DNA of 27,263 bases from Thermoplasmata archaeon (lineage in GTDB: Archaea > Thermoplasmatota > Thermoplasmata > Thermoplasmatales > Thermoplasmataceae). The first letter of the stretch is position 1. Each line of letters begins with the position of its first letter. The stretch lies in NCBI GenBank assembly GCA_021846695.1, contig JAJZWN010000015.1, positions 1 to 27,263 of the forward strand, written 5' to 3'. Of this stretch, positions 15,541 through 24,540 are shown in pieces. The position numbers and the translations under genes were made by a program. The notes beneath the pieces are model-generated. The model did not search any database and was not told the origin of the DNA. It saw only the letters and a program-made list of their open reading frames with translations.

Positions 15541-16758
15541 ATGATATCAGTAACAGCATGGGAATGGATTGGTCTATTCATCGGCATGTTAATTGGTGGG
15601 TTGGCTGAGGCTTGGGGTATTTCAAATCCAGAGGTTCTGATCAGGCTTGGTAGATGGAAAGATCGTTTATTTGTAGGGTGTATAGCAATTGCAATTGGTG
15701 CAGGTGCACTGGCATTATATGGGCTGGCAGCACTGGGTGTATCCTTCCACTGGGGAGTTAAGCCAGATTATGTATGGGGTGTTGCCCTGGGTGCAGCAAT
15801 ATTTGGAACAGGCATAGCCATATCTGGATACGTGCCTGGTACAGTGTGGATGGCACTGGGAGAGGGTAGAAGGGATGCAGTGTATGCTGTCCTGGGCGGA
15901 TTGCTTGGTGCCGCATCCTGGACCTTAATATACCAGACTTCATTTGGCCATTGGCTTGTTACATACGATAATTTTGGACAGATATATTTTGGTGGAGCCG
16001 TTGATACCGACCTGTATGTGGGCTTCGGCATAGCAGTGGCATGGGCAATTATAATGTTTTCAGTGGCGTATTTTCTTCCAAGATATAAAGGTGGAAAAAG
16101 CTGTGCATATACATCACTGCATAAGGAGAGAGGTTTAAGCCCTCAAGAGGAAAGCAAATATGTGGAAACTGCAGGTATGCTTCTTGAAGGTTCCTCAATG
16201 CCCTTGGGCAAGCATAATTTACCTGAAAAGGTAAATTATCACTGGACTGTTTCATCGAAGCTGTTCGGAGTTGTTATGATGTCCGTGGGCATAATAATAG
16301 GATTGACTGTTGTACTTGAAATGTTCTTGCACCAGATATTCGGCGAATCAACAACATATTCATGGATTGTTGCAAAAATCTGGCTTCCTGCAGGTACATG
16401 GAAATACAGTACACTGGTTGTACACACTATTGGATGGGAGCCATTCAGTGATATAGGCACATTATTCGGAGCATTTCTGGCGTCCATATTCTTCACAAGG
16501 AGATTTCAGTCATTCAATAATGTAATACCTCCTTCATGGGAGAAGAGATTCGGAAACAGCCAGATAAAGAGGGCAGCGGGTGCGTTCTCCGGCGCTTTCC
16601 TTATGTTATTAGGTGCAAGAATGGCTGATGGATGTGCGTCCGGGCATATACTGAGTGGAGATTTGCAGATGGCAGTAAGCAGTCTAGAATTCTTCATAGT
16701 TGTGATGATATCACTGCTGATCGTGGCTCACATAATATACAGAAAGGTGGTGGATTAA
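15541..16758 (+). CDS. YeeE/YedE-family sulfur-compound transporter
   Basis: 405 aa, two repeated bundles of membrane helices joined by a hydrophilic loop (about 180-235). Family members import thiosulfate or related sulfur compounds using conserved cysteines. The C-terminal signature GARMADGCASGHILSG (358-373, Cys365) is intact. In the first half, the expected GYCPGT is GYVPGT (96-101), so the cysteine at position 98 is valine; ALGEGRRDAVYAVLGG follows normally. Cys47 (FVGC) is another candidate relay residue. The 91-aa membrane protein begins one base after the stop, and the two probably form a unit. Thiosulfate uptake would suit an organism living in sulfide-ore drainage; the substrate is inferred from the family. 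Confidence 0.85.
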   Translation: MISVTAWEWIGLFIGMLIGGLAEAWGISNPEVLIRLGRWKDRLFVGCIAIAIGAGALALYGLAALGVSFHWGVKPDYVWGVALGAAIFGTGIAISGYVPGTVWMALGEGRRDAVYAVLGGLLGAASWTLIYQTSFGHWLVTYDNFGQIYFGGAVDTDLYVGFGIAVAWAIIMFSVAYFLPRYKGGKSCAYTSLHKERGLSPQEESKYVETAGMLLEGSSMPLGKHNLPEKVNYHWTVSSKLFGVVMMSVGIIIGLTVVLEMFLHQIFGESTTYSWIVAKIWLPAGTWKYSTLVVHTIGWEPFSDIGTLFGAFLASIFFTRRFQSFNNVIPPSWEKRFGNSQIKRAAGAFSGAFLMLLGARMADGCASGHILSGDLQMAVSSLEFFIVVMISLLIVAHIIYRKVVD

Positions 16759-16759
16759 A

Positions 16760-17035
16760 ATGGAAACAATAGAAAACAATGAAAAGGAAAGGGAAGAAAA
16801 GGAGCCAAAATACAGGAGTGAGGCAGGAATAAAGGCATTTATCCTGGTAATGACAGGAATTACTATAATTACTGCAGCACTTACATCGGGAACGTACAAT
16901 GGTTATGATCCACATGCATATTCTGTTGCCATAACAGGTTTTTTTGTTATAGTAACAATAATCATGACTGCTGTATGGTACCGTTCAAAATATAATAATT
17001 ATGCCTACAACCCCAATAAAAAAAGCAAAAGATAA
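16760..17035 (+). CDS. Small membrane protein paired with the YeeE/YedE transporter
   Basis: 91 aa: a charged N-terminus (ENNEKEREEKEPKYRSEA), two membrane helices (about 24-42 and 55-72) separated by TSGTYNGYDPHAYS, and a basic C-terminal tail. It starts one base after the transporter stop codon, with GGTGG upstream, so translation is probably coupled. It is likely an accessory subunit of the transporter. I do not recognise the family. Confidence 0.7.
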   Translation: METIENNEKEREEKEPKYRSEAGIKAFILVMTGITIITAALTSGTYNGYDPHAYSVAITGFFVIVTIIMTAVWYRSKYNNYAYNPNKKSKR

Positions 17036-17050
17036 TTTTTATTTTTATAA
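17033..17050 (+). terminator. T-rich transcript end after the transporter operon
   Basis: TAATTTTTATTTTTATAA directly at the stop codon of the small membrane protein gene. Archaeal termination typically occurs at such oligo-T stretches without a hairpin. Confidence 0.45.
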
Positions 17051-17160
17051 TTATTAAGGCAATATAGGTATAAGGGCTGATATAATTTTATTAAACTTAA
17101 TTAAGTAATTTATCGGATTCCCTGTAAAATAATTAATATACTGTATTGAATTGATTAAAC

Positions 17161-18303
17161 ATGGAAATAGATGAATATATAATAAAGACCAGAGAGTATT
17201 TTCATGAATATCCTGAGCTGAGCTTCAAGGAATATAAAACAGCAGATAAGATTGAGGAAGAGCTCAGAGCAATGGGCCTTAATCCTAAAAGAATAACTGA
17301 AACCGGAATAATAGCGGATATAAAGGGGAAGGGAAACAAAACTGTGGCAATCAGGGCAGATATAGATGCCCTGCCGGTAACCGAGGAAAATAAAGTGCCA
17401 TATGTATCCAGAAATGAGGGGATCATGCATGCCTGTGGGCATGATACACATATGGCAATGCTTCTCGGCGCTGCCAAAATGCTTATTGCCGACAAAGAAA
17501 AATTGAATGGAAATATAAGGCTTATTTTCCAGCCAGCTGAGGAGCTTCCGCCTGGAGGTGCTGTAGATATGATAAAACACGGTGCTCTCGACAATGTTGA
17601 TTATATAATCGGGCAGCATATAATGGGATTCCTGCCTGCAGGACATGTGGCAGTATATTATAAGGAAATGATGGCAAATGCCGATGAATTTGATATCACA
17701 GTGCACGGAAAAGGTGGTCATGGTTCTGCACCGCAGGATGCGATAGATGCGATATACATTACTGCACACCTTGTGGAAATGCTGAACACGATTGTTTCCA
17801 GGGAGATAGATCCGAGGGACCCTGCAGTAATAACGGTCGGAACTATAAATGCTGGATACAGGTACAATATAATAGCAGCACATTCAAAGCTTACAGGTAC
17901 CGTGAGGACTTTCAGCCTGGAAGTGCAGGAAAAAATCATAAAAAGAATAGGAGAAATTTTAGAGGGATTAAAATCTACATACGGGATAGAATATGAATAT
18001 GAATACAAGAAGGGATATCCTGTTTTAATAAATAACGAGGAAATATCCAGAGATATAGAAGAAGTTGCTGAAAAAATTCTTGGGAAGGAAAATATAGAAC
18101 ATCCAAAGCCAGACATGGGTGGAGAAGATTTTGCATACTACCTCCAGAAAATACCTGGAGCATATTATTTCTTCGGTGCCAGCAATATTACAAAAGGAAT
18201 AAATTCACCAAACCATTCCCCTACATTTGATGTTGATGAGGACCAACTATATACTGGAGCAAGAATACTGAAAGAGGCAGCAATGAGTATCCTTAACAGA
18301 TAG
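17161..18303 (+). CDS. M20-family amidohydrolase (N-acyl-amino-acid hydrolase/aminoacylase type)
   Basis: 380 aa, the usual length of the hippurate hydrolase/IAA-conjugate hydrolase/aminoacylase group. Metal and catalytic residues are visible: RADIDALPV (65-73), HACGHDTHMAM (90-100, with Cys92 and His94 as metal ligands), PAEE (catalytic Glu at 127), His153 in GQHIMG, the dimerisation-domain motif GKGGHGSAP, and a C-terminal MGGEDFAYYLQKIPGAYYFFG with NHSP. It cleaves the amide bond of an N-acylated amino acid or small peptide in the cytoplasm. No signal peptide is present. A TATA-like AATTAATATAC (17131-17141) lies 25 nt before the ATG. The exact acyl substrate cannot be read. Confidence 0.88.
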   Translation: MEIDEYIIKTREYFHEYPELSFKEYKTADKIEEELRAMGLNPKRITETGIIADIKGKGNKTVAIRADIDALPVTEENKVPYVSRNEGIMHACGHDTHMAMLLGAAKMLIADKEKLNGNIRLIFQPAEELPPGGAVDMIKHGALDNVDYIIGQHIMGFLPAGHVAVYYKEMMANADEFDITVHGKGGHGSAPQDAIDAIYITAHLVEMLNTIVSREIDPRDPAVITVGTINAGYRYNIIAAHSKLTGTVRTFSLEVQEKIIKRIGEILEGLKSTYGIEYEYEYKKGYPVLINNEEISRDIEEVAEKILGKENIEHPKPDMGGEDFAYYLQKIPGAYYFFGASNITKGINSPNHSPTFDVDEDQLYTGARILKEAAMSILNR

Positions 18304-18412
18304 TTCAACATTTATTTTTATACTTCCTGCTGAAAATTTTATTGATATGCCGGATATTTTTAATTAAATTTATTTACCTTGAAATTATAAAACATATAGA
18401 ATGCAGGAGGAA

Positions 18413-19003
18413 ATGTATACATATGAAAACCGTAGAATCACCGGGGAGAATGGGTTCTCTGCAGAAATTATACCGGAAAACCGCTGGAGGGAAATTTCTA
18501 TTGAAGGCAGTATCAATATCAATCTATCACTTGAAAATGGAATTTACATTATAAGGCATAATTATCTTGAAGAGGGATATGTTAAAAAGAATTCTGTTAT
18601 GGAATATGAGGGGAAGACCTTCATTATTGATCATCAGGGACTTAAAAATTTAAAGATGAACAAAATAAATTTTTATATTTTTTCAGGAGAAACAAGGGTG
18701 GCATATGTCAATGTTTTTAGAAAGGATGTAAACATAGATGTGGATGACCCTCAGTATATAATTCCTGTAATGATTTACATAGCCATACTTTCTAAAAAAT
18801 TGAAAACTCGTGGAAATAAAATTTACCTGAAGAATAGGAATCTAATAGCTTTCGGTTCTATGATTTATCTATTTACCGGCATCCTCTCATTTACAGGCCT
18901 GGATATAGAGAATAATTATGAGATGTTATTGGTATTAACCCCCATAGTTATTTTAGCAGTGCAGATGCTTTATTATATTTTAATAAAGGGCCAGTTATTT
19001 TAG
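18413..19003 (+). CDS. Hypothetical protein with C-terminal membrane helices
   Basis: 196 aa from ATG 18413 (200 aa from ATG 18401). I favour 18413 because the TATA-like AAATTATAAAA (18382-18392) is 26 nt upstream of it. Residues 1-110 look like a soluble beta-rich domain with repeated short strands (ISIEGSININLSLENGIYII; GKTFIIDHQGLKNL). Residues 111-196 contain three hydrophobic segments: YIIPVMIYIAIL, LIAFGSMIYLFTGILSF and LLVLTPIVILAVQMLYYILI. I do not recognise the family. It lies between the amidohydrolase and the racemase genes, each of which has its own promoter. Confidence 0.7.
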   Translation: MYTYENRRITGENGFSAEIIPENRWREISIEGSININLSLENGIYIIRHNYLEEGYVKKNSVMEYEGKTFIIDHQGLKNLKMNKINFYIFSGETRVAYVNVFRKDVNIDVDDPQYIIPVMIYIAILSKKLKTRGNKIYLKNRNLIAFGSMIYLFTGILSFTGLDIENNYEMLLVLTPIVILAVQMLYYILIKGQLF

Positions 19004-19044
19004 ATGGATACCAAACTATTTAAGAAAGCAATAATTTCAATATC

Positions 19045-20037
19045 ATGAGCCTCAAATCTGAATTAACCCTTGATGTTATAGATACGCATACTGAGGGTGA
19101 GCCAACACGTATAATTTTCTGGAATGATATACCTAAAAATATGCCAGACGCATTATCAGTAAGAAATTATTTTATCCAGCACTATGATTATATAAGAACA
19201 ACGATATTGCAGGAACCACGGGGGCACAAAGACCAGTTCGGTGCTGTGCTTCTTCCTCCAGTAAATCCCGGTAGCAACTATACAGTGATATATCCAACAA
19301 CAGACTCATATTTAGATATGTGCGGCCATGCCACAATAGGTGTGAGTACAGCACTCGTTGCCCTGGGATACGTTCAGAATAATGGCAGTGAAAAAGTAAT
19401 TACGTATGACACTGTGGCAGGTACAGTAAAAGCAAGGGTAAAAATAGAGAATGGAGAACCGGTTTCTGTATCAATAGTGGACGTAAAATCATATTTTGTA
19501 AAGAAAATCAGCATAGACATAGATGGAAAAAGCATACCGGTAAACATATCATACGGCGGCAATTTTTATGCCATAGTGGAATCTAATTCTATCGGAATCG
19601 ATGTGGATCCAGCAAACATAGAAAAACTTCTGGAATATGGAAAAGTTATCAGGGAAAAATCACAGCAAACCATCCGGGAGATGTACCCTGATAGTACAAA
19701 AAATCTGAAACCACTTGCTATGATTACAGATAGCAGGCATGATTACCGTGCCGTTGTTACCTTTGCAGGAAATAGCTTTGATAGATCTCCCTGCGGGACA
19801 GGTACAGCTGCTAGGGCTGCATTGCTTGTCCATGATGGAAAACTGGATGTGAACGGGCAGTACACTAATGAGTCTATAATAGGGTCCAGATTTATATGCA
19901 AAATAATTTCATCTGAGACGGTAAATGGTAATATTATAATTGTGCCTGAAATTACAGGAAGAGCGTGGATAACACAGCTATGTAAAATCATAGTGAGTCC
20001 AGAAGACCCCCTAAAACATGGATTTCTTGTACAGTAA
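19045..20037 (+). CDS. Proline racemase / 4-hydroxyproline epimerase family
   Basis: 330 aa, full length. Both catalytic cysteines are present: Cys93 in DMCGHATIG and Cys250 in DRSPCGTGTAARAALL. That fits a racemase or epimerase and argues against the 3-hydroxyproline dehydratase branch, which lacks the second cysteine. Other family motifs are DTHTEGEPTR (13-22), LQEPRGHKDQFGA and a C-terminal ITGRAWIT. It interconverts L- and D-proline or epimerises 4-hydroxyproline in the cytoplasm without a cofactor; the choice between them cannot be made by eye. A TATA-like element (about 19013-19026) is 26 nt before the ATG. The neighbouring amidohydrolase suggests amino-acid scavenging. Confidence 0.88.
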   Translation: MSLKSELTLDVIDTHTEGEPTRIIFWNDIPKNMPDALSVRNYFIQHYDYIRTTILQEPRGHKDQFGAVLLPPVNPGSNYTVIYPTTDSYLDMCGHATIGVSTALVALGYVQNNGSEKVITYDTVAGTVKARVKIENGEPVSVSIVDVKSYFVKKISIDIDGKSIPVNISYGGNFYAIVESNSIGIDVDPANIEKLLEYGKVIREKSQQTIREMYPDSTKNLKPLAMITDSRHDYRAVVTFAGNSFDRSPCGTGTAARAALLVHDGKLDVNGQYTNESIIGSRFICKIISSETVNGNIIIVPEITGRAWITQLCKIIVSPEDPLKHGFLVQ

Positions 20038-20231
20038 TGACTGACGCGGGATAGTATAATATAATTATTATAAACTAAGGCTTTACCATCCTAGCAAAAT
20101 ATAAGTGTCAATGCATTTAATTACCAATAATTCCTTTCACTATCAACAGATAATCGAAATAGTTATTAAGATTTTATGACTATTATCATAAGAATTGATT
20201 AATGAAACAATTATAAAAAGGTGAATGTAAA

Positions 20232-21140
20232 GTGCTTCAGATCAGTAAAGATGAATATAAACGCAAAAAAGGTATTGCCATCGCCACAGCACAGCTGCTG
20301 TTCCATATAGACCCTGATGTAAATCCGGATCAGAGCATAAATGAGTTCCTCCGTATTCTGGAAAACAAAAAAGATTTAATTACAACAACCTATGGCTGGA
20401 CCTCTGGAGACGAGGTTGCGAGGTTAATTCTTCAGGAGGGACTGGATACTGAAGAAGTAAAGCGCAGGATCTTGCACTACAAAAGTAGAAGAAATTTAAC
20501 TTCCAGAAAAAAACATAACGAACTTAAAAGCACTGTAGCTGATTATTTGTCCAATTATTGCCAGAAGTCAAAAACTTATGAGGGATTGTTTGATCAGATT
20601 CAGTTTTTGCCGGAGACCAGAATCAATTATTTTGGTTCTGGGATTGAACTGGGCAAGGACAATATAATAAATATTATGAAAACATTGACGGAACAAGAAA
20701 AATCAGATGTTCTCCGGGATGTTAACGCAAGAATTGACAAGAGAGATGCCGATAACAAATTGGGAAATGAGCTGGAAAAGTATCTAAAGGACATTGGAGG
20801 AAAATACGGAATTGATTGTTATATTGATGAATTTGAGTGTGTCAATAAGCATTATTATTTAATCAAGGTTTATATTGGAAACCGCGGAATCCTCTCAGAC
20901 TTCAATGGTACGTTTTTAGAGTTAAGGGATGCCATGGCAAAGGAAATAGAATTAGAGGCGGAAGATAAAGTGACCTGCCCTTACTGTGGGCGTAAGATAG
21001 TAAGATTTGTAGCCATGAATGTAATAAAAAACTGTGAATGTGGTGCCAGAATTGTGGTAAGCAACTATAGCGTAACTAAAGGAAGCGTCATTTATATGAA
21101 GAGGAGAGTATCATTCAGAAAACCGGTGAAATCTGATTGA
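20232..21140 (+). CDS. Hypothetical protein with C-terminal zinc ribbon
   Basis: 302 aa from GTG 20232, chosen because AGGTGA sits seven bases upstream. This is one of the few genes here with a Shine-Dalgarno-like site. Residues 1-120 are mostly helical and charged; EQEKSDVLRDVNARIDKRDA (about 157-176) begins a second helical part. The C-terminal region holds two cysteine pairs, CPYCGRK (C249, C252) and NCECGAR (C268, C270), forming a probable zinc ribbon, followed by a basic tail (KRRVSFRKPVK). That suggests nucleic-acid or protein binding. I do not recognise the family. It lies at the border between the core genes and the decaying region. Confidence 0.75.
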   Translation: MLQISKDEYKRKKGIAIATAQLLFHIDPDVNPDQSINEFLRILENKKDLITTTYGWTSGDEVARLILQEGLDTEEVKRRILHYKSRRNLTSRKKHNELKSTVADYLSNYCQKSKTYEGLFDQIQFLPETRINYFGSGIELGKDNIINIMKTLTEQEKSDVLRDVNARIDKRDADNKLGNELEKYLKDIGGKYGIDCYIDEFECVNKHYYLIKVYIGNRGILSDFNGTFLELRDAMAKEIELEAEDKVTCPYCGRKIVRFVAMNVIKNCECGARIVVSNYSVTKGSVIYMKRRVSFRKPVKSD

Positions 21141-21155
21141 TTCCTATAAATTTAT

Positions 21156-21254
21156 ATGAGTAGGATACCGTACCAATGGGAAAATTATGCATATATCATG
21201 AGGAATTATAATCCTGAATTGACCTGTGAGGACATAATTAAAGATTTAAGTTAA
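21156..21254 (+). CDS. Possible 32-aa small protein
   Basis: ATG 21156 opens MSRIPYQWENYAYIMRNYNP and ends EDIIKDLS with TAA at 21252-21254. A TATA-like TATAAATTTAT lies immediately upstream, too close for a leaderless start. It may be a true small protein, a remnant of an antitoxin related to the following pair, or chance. The gap 21255-21422 holds only an A/T-rich stretch with a promoter-like CTTTACATATAG near 21384-21395. Confidence 0.25.
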   Translation: MSRIPYQWENYAYIMRNYNPELTCEDIIKDLS

Positions 21255-21422
21255 TATTGAATTAATATTTATGAATAATACAATAAATACAAGCAGCTTG
21301 CCATCCATGTGATTGAGATATAATTTGATTAATGGTTCATTTGCAAAGTAATAGAATGAACATTTGTTTAAACATAAGCAAAACTTTACATATAGATTTG
21401 TGGTGTGGGAATTGAAGTGGGA

Positions 21423-21659
21423 ATGACTCAAGAAGCTATAATAGATGACAAAGGCAGAATAGTGATTTTGAAAGAGATGAGGGATTCACTTGATCTTAAG
21501 CCAGGTATGAAGGTAAAACTGCATAGAGAATCGAACAGGATAATAATTGAAAAATCGCTATCTCCAGAAGAGTTTATAGGGAAAATGGAGGGTTTCATCC
21601 GTAATGACTCCAAGATTCCTGTTGCCGATCCTATTAACCTCAAAAATATATGGAAGTGA
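21423..21659 (+). CDS. AbrB/MazE-type antitoxin (VapB-like)
   Basis: 78 aa from ATG 21423; an in-frame GTG at 21405 is too close to the TATA-like element. The N-terminal swapped-hairpin signature is visible: AIIDDKGRIVILKEMRDSLDLKPGMKVKLHRE matches the AbrB/SpoVT pattern (kGRi.iPk..R..lglk.G..v.v), with ILKE in place of the common iPk. The C-terminal tail (SPEEFIGKMEGFIRN onward) would wrap the toxin. It is followed eight bases later by a PIN-domain toxin gene, forming a standard module that binds its own promoter. Confidence 0.8.
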   Translation: MTQEAIIDDKGRIVILKEMRDSLDLKPGMKVKLHRESNRIIIEKSLSPEEFIGKMEGFIRNDSKIPVADPINLKNIWK

Positions 21660-21666
21660 ATTTGTC

Positions 21667-22074
21667 TTGGGATTAATTTATATAGATGCAAACTATTGGA
21701 TTTATTGGTTTGACAGGAGACTACCAGAACACAATTATGTGAATGGAGCCATGCAGAATGCTATAAGAGAAGGAGTAGTAGTGAATACTGTGACTTTGAT
21801 GGAAGTAGCGCACTATCTTAGAAATCTTTCAACGTCTGTACTTAATGAAAAAATAAAGATAATAACCAGTCTTTCCACACTTACCCTGGTCGATTTTAAC
21901 TCCGGCATTTTAAAGTCTTCTATCAATTTTCTTTCTACATACTCTCAAAGCGGACTGGGTGGGAGGGATTGTGTAATCCTGGCCACTATGAAAGCCATGA
22001 ATTCAAAAGAACTTCTCACTCACAATAGAGCGTTCAAGAAGGTCAATGGTATCAAGGTCATAGATGAAATTTAA
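21667..22074 (+). CDS. vapC: PIN-domain ribonuclease toxin (VapC-like)
   Basis: 135 aa assuming the TTG start at 21667, which places the conserved IYIDAN motif at residue 4, as in the family, and leaves a 7-bp gap after the antitoxin. The frame remains open upstream to 21604 but would then begin inside the antitoxin gene. Acidic active-site residues are Asp7 (YIDAN), Glu46 (TLMEVAHYL) and Asp101 (GRDCVILATM). The fourth site reads LLTHNRAF, with Asn120 where Asp is common. It cleaves RNA and is held inactive by the AbrB-type partner. A GGAAGTGA sequence precedes the TTG. Confidence 0.8.
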   Translation: MGLIYIDANYWIYWFDRRLPEHNYVNGAMQNAIREGVVVNTVTLMEVAHYLRNLSTSVLNEKIKIITSLSTLTLVDFNSGILKSSINFLSTYSQSGLGGRDCVILATMKAMNSKELLTHNRAFKKVNGIKVIDEI

Positions 22075-22267
22075 GTAGTAGATTTCCATGCTTGTATTTA
22101 AGGGCCGTCTGGATTTGATTAAAGTTTTAAGATAATACTATTTTTTTATCCTTAACATAGACTCCTCTACACAATGTTACAACTGGGTAGCGTTTTATAA
22201 ATATTTCTCAAAGAAAAATCAATGATAAAAATCTTTCTTCTAATCCGTTTTTCTGAAAGCAGAAAGA

Positions 22268-22513
22268 AGCAAAAAATGCCAAGATTAGCTCTATGGCCTG
22301 AAAGATTTCCGCCATTCAGAATAATCTGCCCCTTTAAAGGCTCAATTATTCGAGCAATTGTCCTAATAAGTGTAGTCTTCCAGACCCCTTGTGGCCAGGA
22401 AACATATATCTGAAAGATTCAGAGGCTACGAACTTAAATCCGCATATAACGGATCTTCCATAATAACCTGATTCTATATTTTCATTCCAGTATGTGCATA
22501 TTATTTCAATGAT
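22268..22513 (-). pseudogene. ABC transporter ATPase, N-terminal fragment, frameshifted in Walker A
   Basis: In the roughly 480-bp gap after the toxin gene the minus strand encodes an ABC ATPase start. One frame gives IESGYYGRSVICGFKFVASE and FRYMFPGHKGSG; one base missing in the GGAAG at the Walker A then moves the frame to KTTLIRTIARIIEPLKGQII and LNGGNLSGHRANLGIF. Joined, the motif is GHKGSGKTTL, a good Walker A. The sequence loses similarity after about 22268, so Walker B and the signature motif are missing. It lies downstream of the broken MFS gene on the same strand, suggesting a former export operon. Confidence 0.65.
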
Positions 22514-22551
22514 TTACGCTTATTGGAAGAATTTGTATTAAATACTCGCAG

Positions 22552-23308
22552 TTATTTTTCACTTTTTCCCTCGATCCTATTATTTTTTCTAATAGGTTCC
22601 CGCAGGTAATATATTATAGCACCGAACAGAGTCATTGCAAATGCCACGTAAAATACCTTTTTAAGTGAGTGCATGAAAGCTTGGGCAAGGACTCCTGGAA
22701 ACCAGGTTGTCCTAGTAATTGTAGCAAGGGCAGAGGGCGAAATCTGCGGCCCAAGGTGAAGCAGTGTTACAATTTCAGTTACTGGATTAATCCCGAGTAA
22801 TGCGCTGAAAATGGCATCGGTGGGTGGTAATGATGAAAGTGATTTTGCAACCAAGTAATTAACACCCGCACCAGTGAGTCCGGTAAATAGTGTATGGGGA
22901 AGCACCCCCGTCATTGCCACTATGAGTATCGTAAAGAAAATCCCCATGCTTGCGGTTGATCCTACGTTTCTCAAAGTTGAAAACATTCCAGAGGCCCCCC
23001 CTATCTTCAGGGGGAACTGAAGACATTAATGCTGATGCATTAGGAGCATTGAACATTCCATAGCCTGCACCGAAAACAAACAGCAAAACTGCCATTTCTG
23101 TATACACGAAATACGCGCTTATAGTAGTGAGCATAAATATGGCAGATGCTGACATCACCAGTCCGATGGTTGCTATACCTTTAGAACCATGCTTATCGGA
23201 TAACTTACCTCCGATAGGCCCAAATATTGCCATTCCAACCGTCATTGGTAACATAAATATATCAGCCCAGAATGGAATGTAATGAATTAAAATGCCATCA
23301 ATTAATTC
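22552..23308 (-). pseudogene. DHA2-type MFS drug exporter, truncated and frameshifted
   Basis: The minus strand reads IHYIPFWADIFMLPMTVGMA then IFGPIGGKLSDKHGSKGIAT, ending SALMSSVPPEDRG; after a one-base change in the C7 run near 22993-22999 it continues SGMFSTLRNVGSTASMGIFF to a normal C-terminus (LREPIRKNNRIEGKSEK). This is the C-terminal half of an EmrB/QacA-like 14-helix exporter (motif GxLsDkxGsk; the PEDRGxASGmfstlRnvGs motif is characteristic). The N-terminal half is gone; the sequence abuts the end of the ATPase pseudogene at 23309. Two long open stretches remain (22552-22986 and 22859-23254). Confidence 0.75.
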
Positions 23309-24540
23309 TTATCTTTCATAATCGTAGGTTATTATTTTCCCGGACTTCGCCCAAAGATCCTTTGTAGCCTCCACAATTGCAGAGGTTTCTAGAGATCTTG
23401 TGCTTAGTAGGGGCACTTCATAAGACACCTGTATGATCTCACCATTTTTACCGCCTATAATGAAGCCCCACTTCTTTACCGAATTTAAGCTTAAGATAGT
23501 TTATGCTTTCTATAGGTTCTTTTCTCCTGGATAACTAGATGAAAACTGCATTTTCTAGTGCCCTGACCTTATCAATGTTAGAGAAATATCTGGAAATACC
23601 AATGACTATTATATAAGTATTGGATTCTATAGAAATACTCTTTCTTACGCTCTTTTCATACTTCTAAAGTAGGCTCACAAGAAAAACTGATCTCGAGTAA
23701 TCAAGGAAGTTTAGCAATGTAACTCTGCTTATCTTTCTCCCGGTACTTTTGAAATAATTAAGCAACTTTACCGAACTGAAATATGAGGCGTAGCTGCTGT
23801 ATAGGATTTTGAGAAATATGTTTAAGTCTCCCACCCCCATGATTCCATACCTTCTAACTATGCCCTTGAAGAAAATTGCATCAAAATAAGATGAAAGGGC
23901 CTCCAGTTTTCTTGATATGCTGGATGTCATTGTGATTTCTGGAAATGACCCAAATTCTAAAAAATCATTCATTGCCTTAAGAATAGCCCCCATCTCAATA
24001 GAATATTGTTTGCAATTCATTAATTTTAAGCCCTTTTGCAACAATGTATTCTCTGAAAGAGAGTGGATAAACAACGTATGTAAGGTTTCTTCCTGCTAGA
24101 GAAGTGGCTATTTCACGGCTTAGCAATTCAGAAGATGATCCCGTTACTATTAGACGATATTTACCAGTATCGTAGATCTTCCTGACCCATTTATCCCAGT
24201 TTTCAACAATCTGGATTTCGTCAAGGAAAACATATATAACCTCATTCGGATTGAACAGCTCCCTATGGGCTATAAGAAGATCGTCTAGATTGATAGCTGT
24301 TATTCCAACAAGTCATTCGTTCTCAAAGTTGAGATAAAGAGTATTATCTTTCTTAACGCCTTTTTTTAAAAGGTTATTCATGCATTGAAACATTACATAG
24401 GTTTTCCGGTTCGACTTGCTCCAGCAATAGCAATTATCTTATTTGATTCTAGATCAACTTTTATATCCGTTCAATAAGGCCTAGTATTTTTTGGCAGTTC
24501 CAGAGCGTTAAAACGTACTTGAAATCTCAATCGTTATCAT
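23309..24540 (-). pseudogene. AAA_14/DUF4143-type archaeal ATPase, full-length but broken
   Basis: About 410 codons can be followed across frames from ATG 24540 to TAA 23309-23311. In order: MITIEISSTF, a one-base shift, NALELPKNTRPY, a TGA where CGA is expected, TDIKVDLESNKIIAIAGASR, then TGK and a missing A in the Walker A, YVMFQCMNNLLKKGVKKDNT, LYLNFENE with another CGA-to-TGA stop, Walker B VIYVFLDEIQIVENWDKWV, sensor LIVTGSSSELLSREI, SLAGRNLTYVVYPLSFREYI, a further shift, FLEFGSFPEI (DUF4143), then more shifts to VSYEVPLLSTRSLETSAIVE and KIITYDYER. The family is common in archaea with uncertain function. The longest open piece is 23664-24074. At least six lesions are present. Confidence 0.8.

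Noticed and set aside
17155..17883. 242-codon minus-strand reading frame opposite the M20 hydrolase
   Set aside because: Very high Cys/Tyr/His content and full overlap with a conserved enzyme show that it is a frame shadow.
18342..18554. 70-codon plus-strand frame starting before the 196-aa gene
   Set aside because: It overlaps the longer frame, which has the better-spaced promoter and protein-like composition.
22222..22413. 63-codon plus-strand frame after the toxin gene
   Set aside because: The opposite strand encodes the recognisable ABC ATPase fragment (GHKGSG, KTTLIRTIARIIEPLKG).
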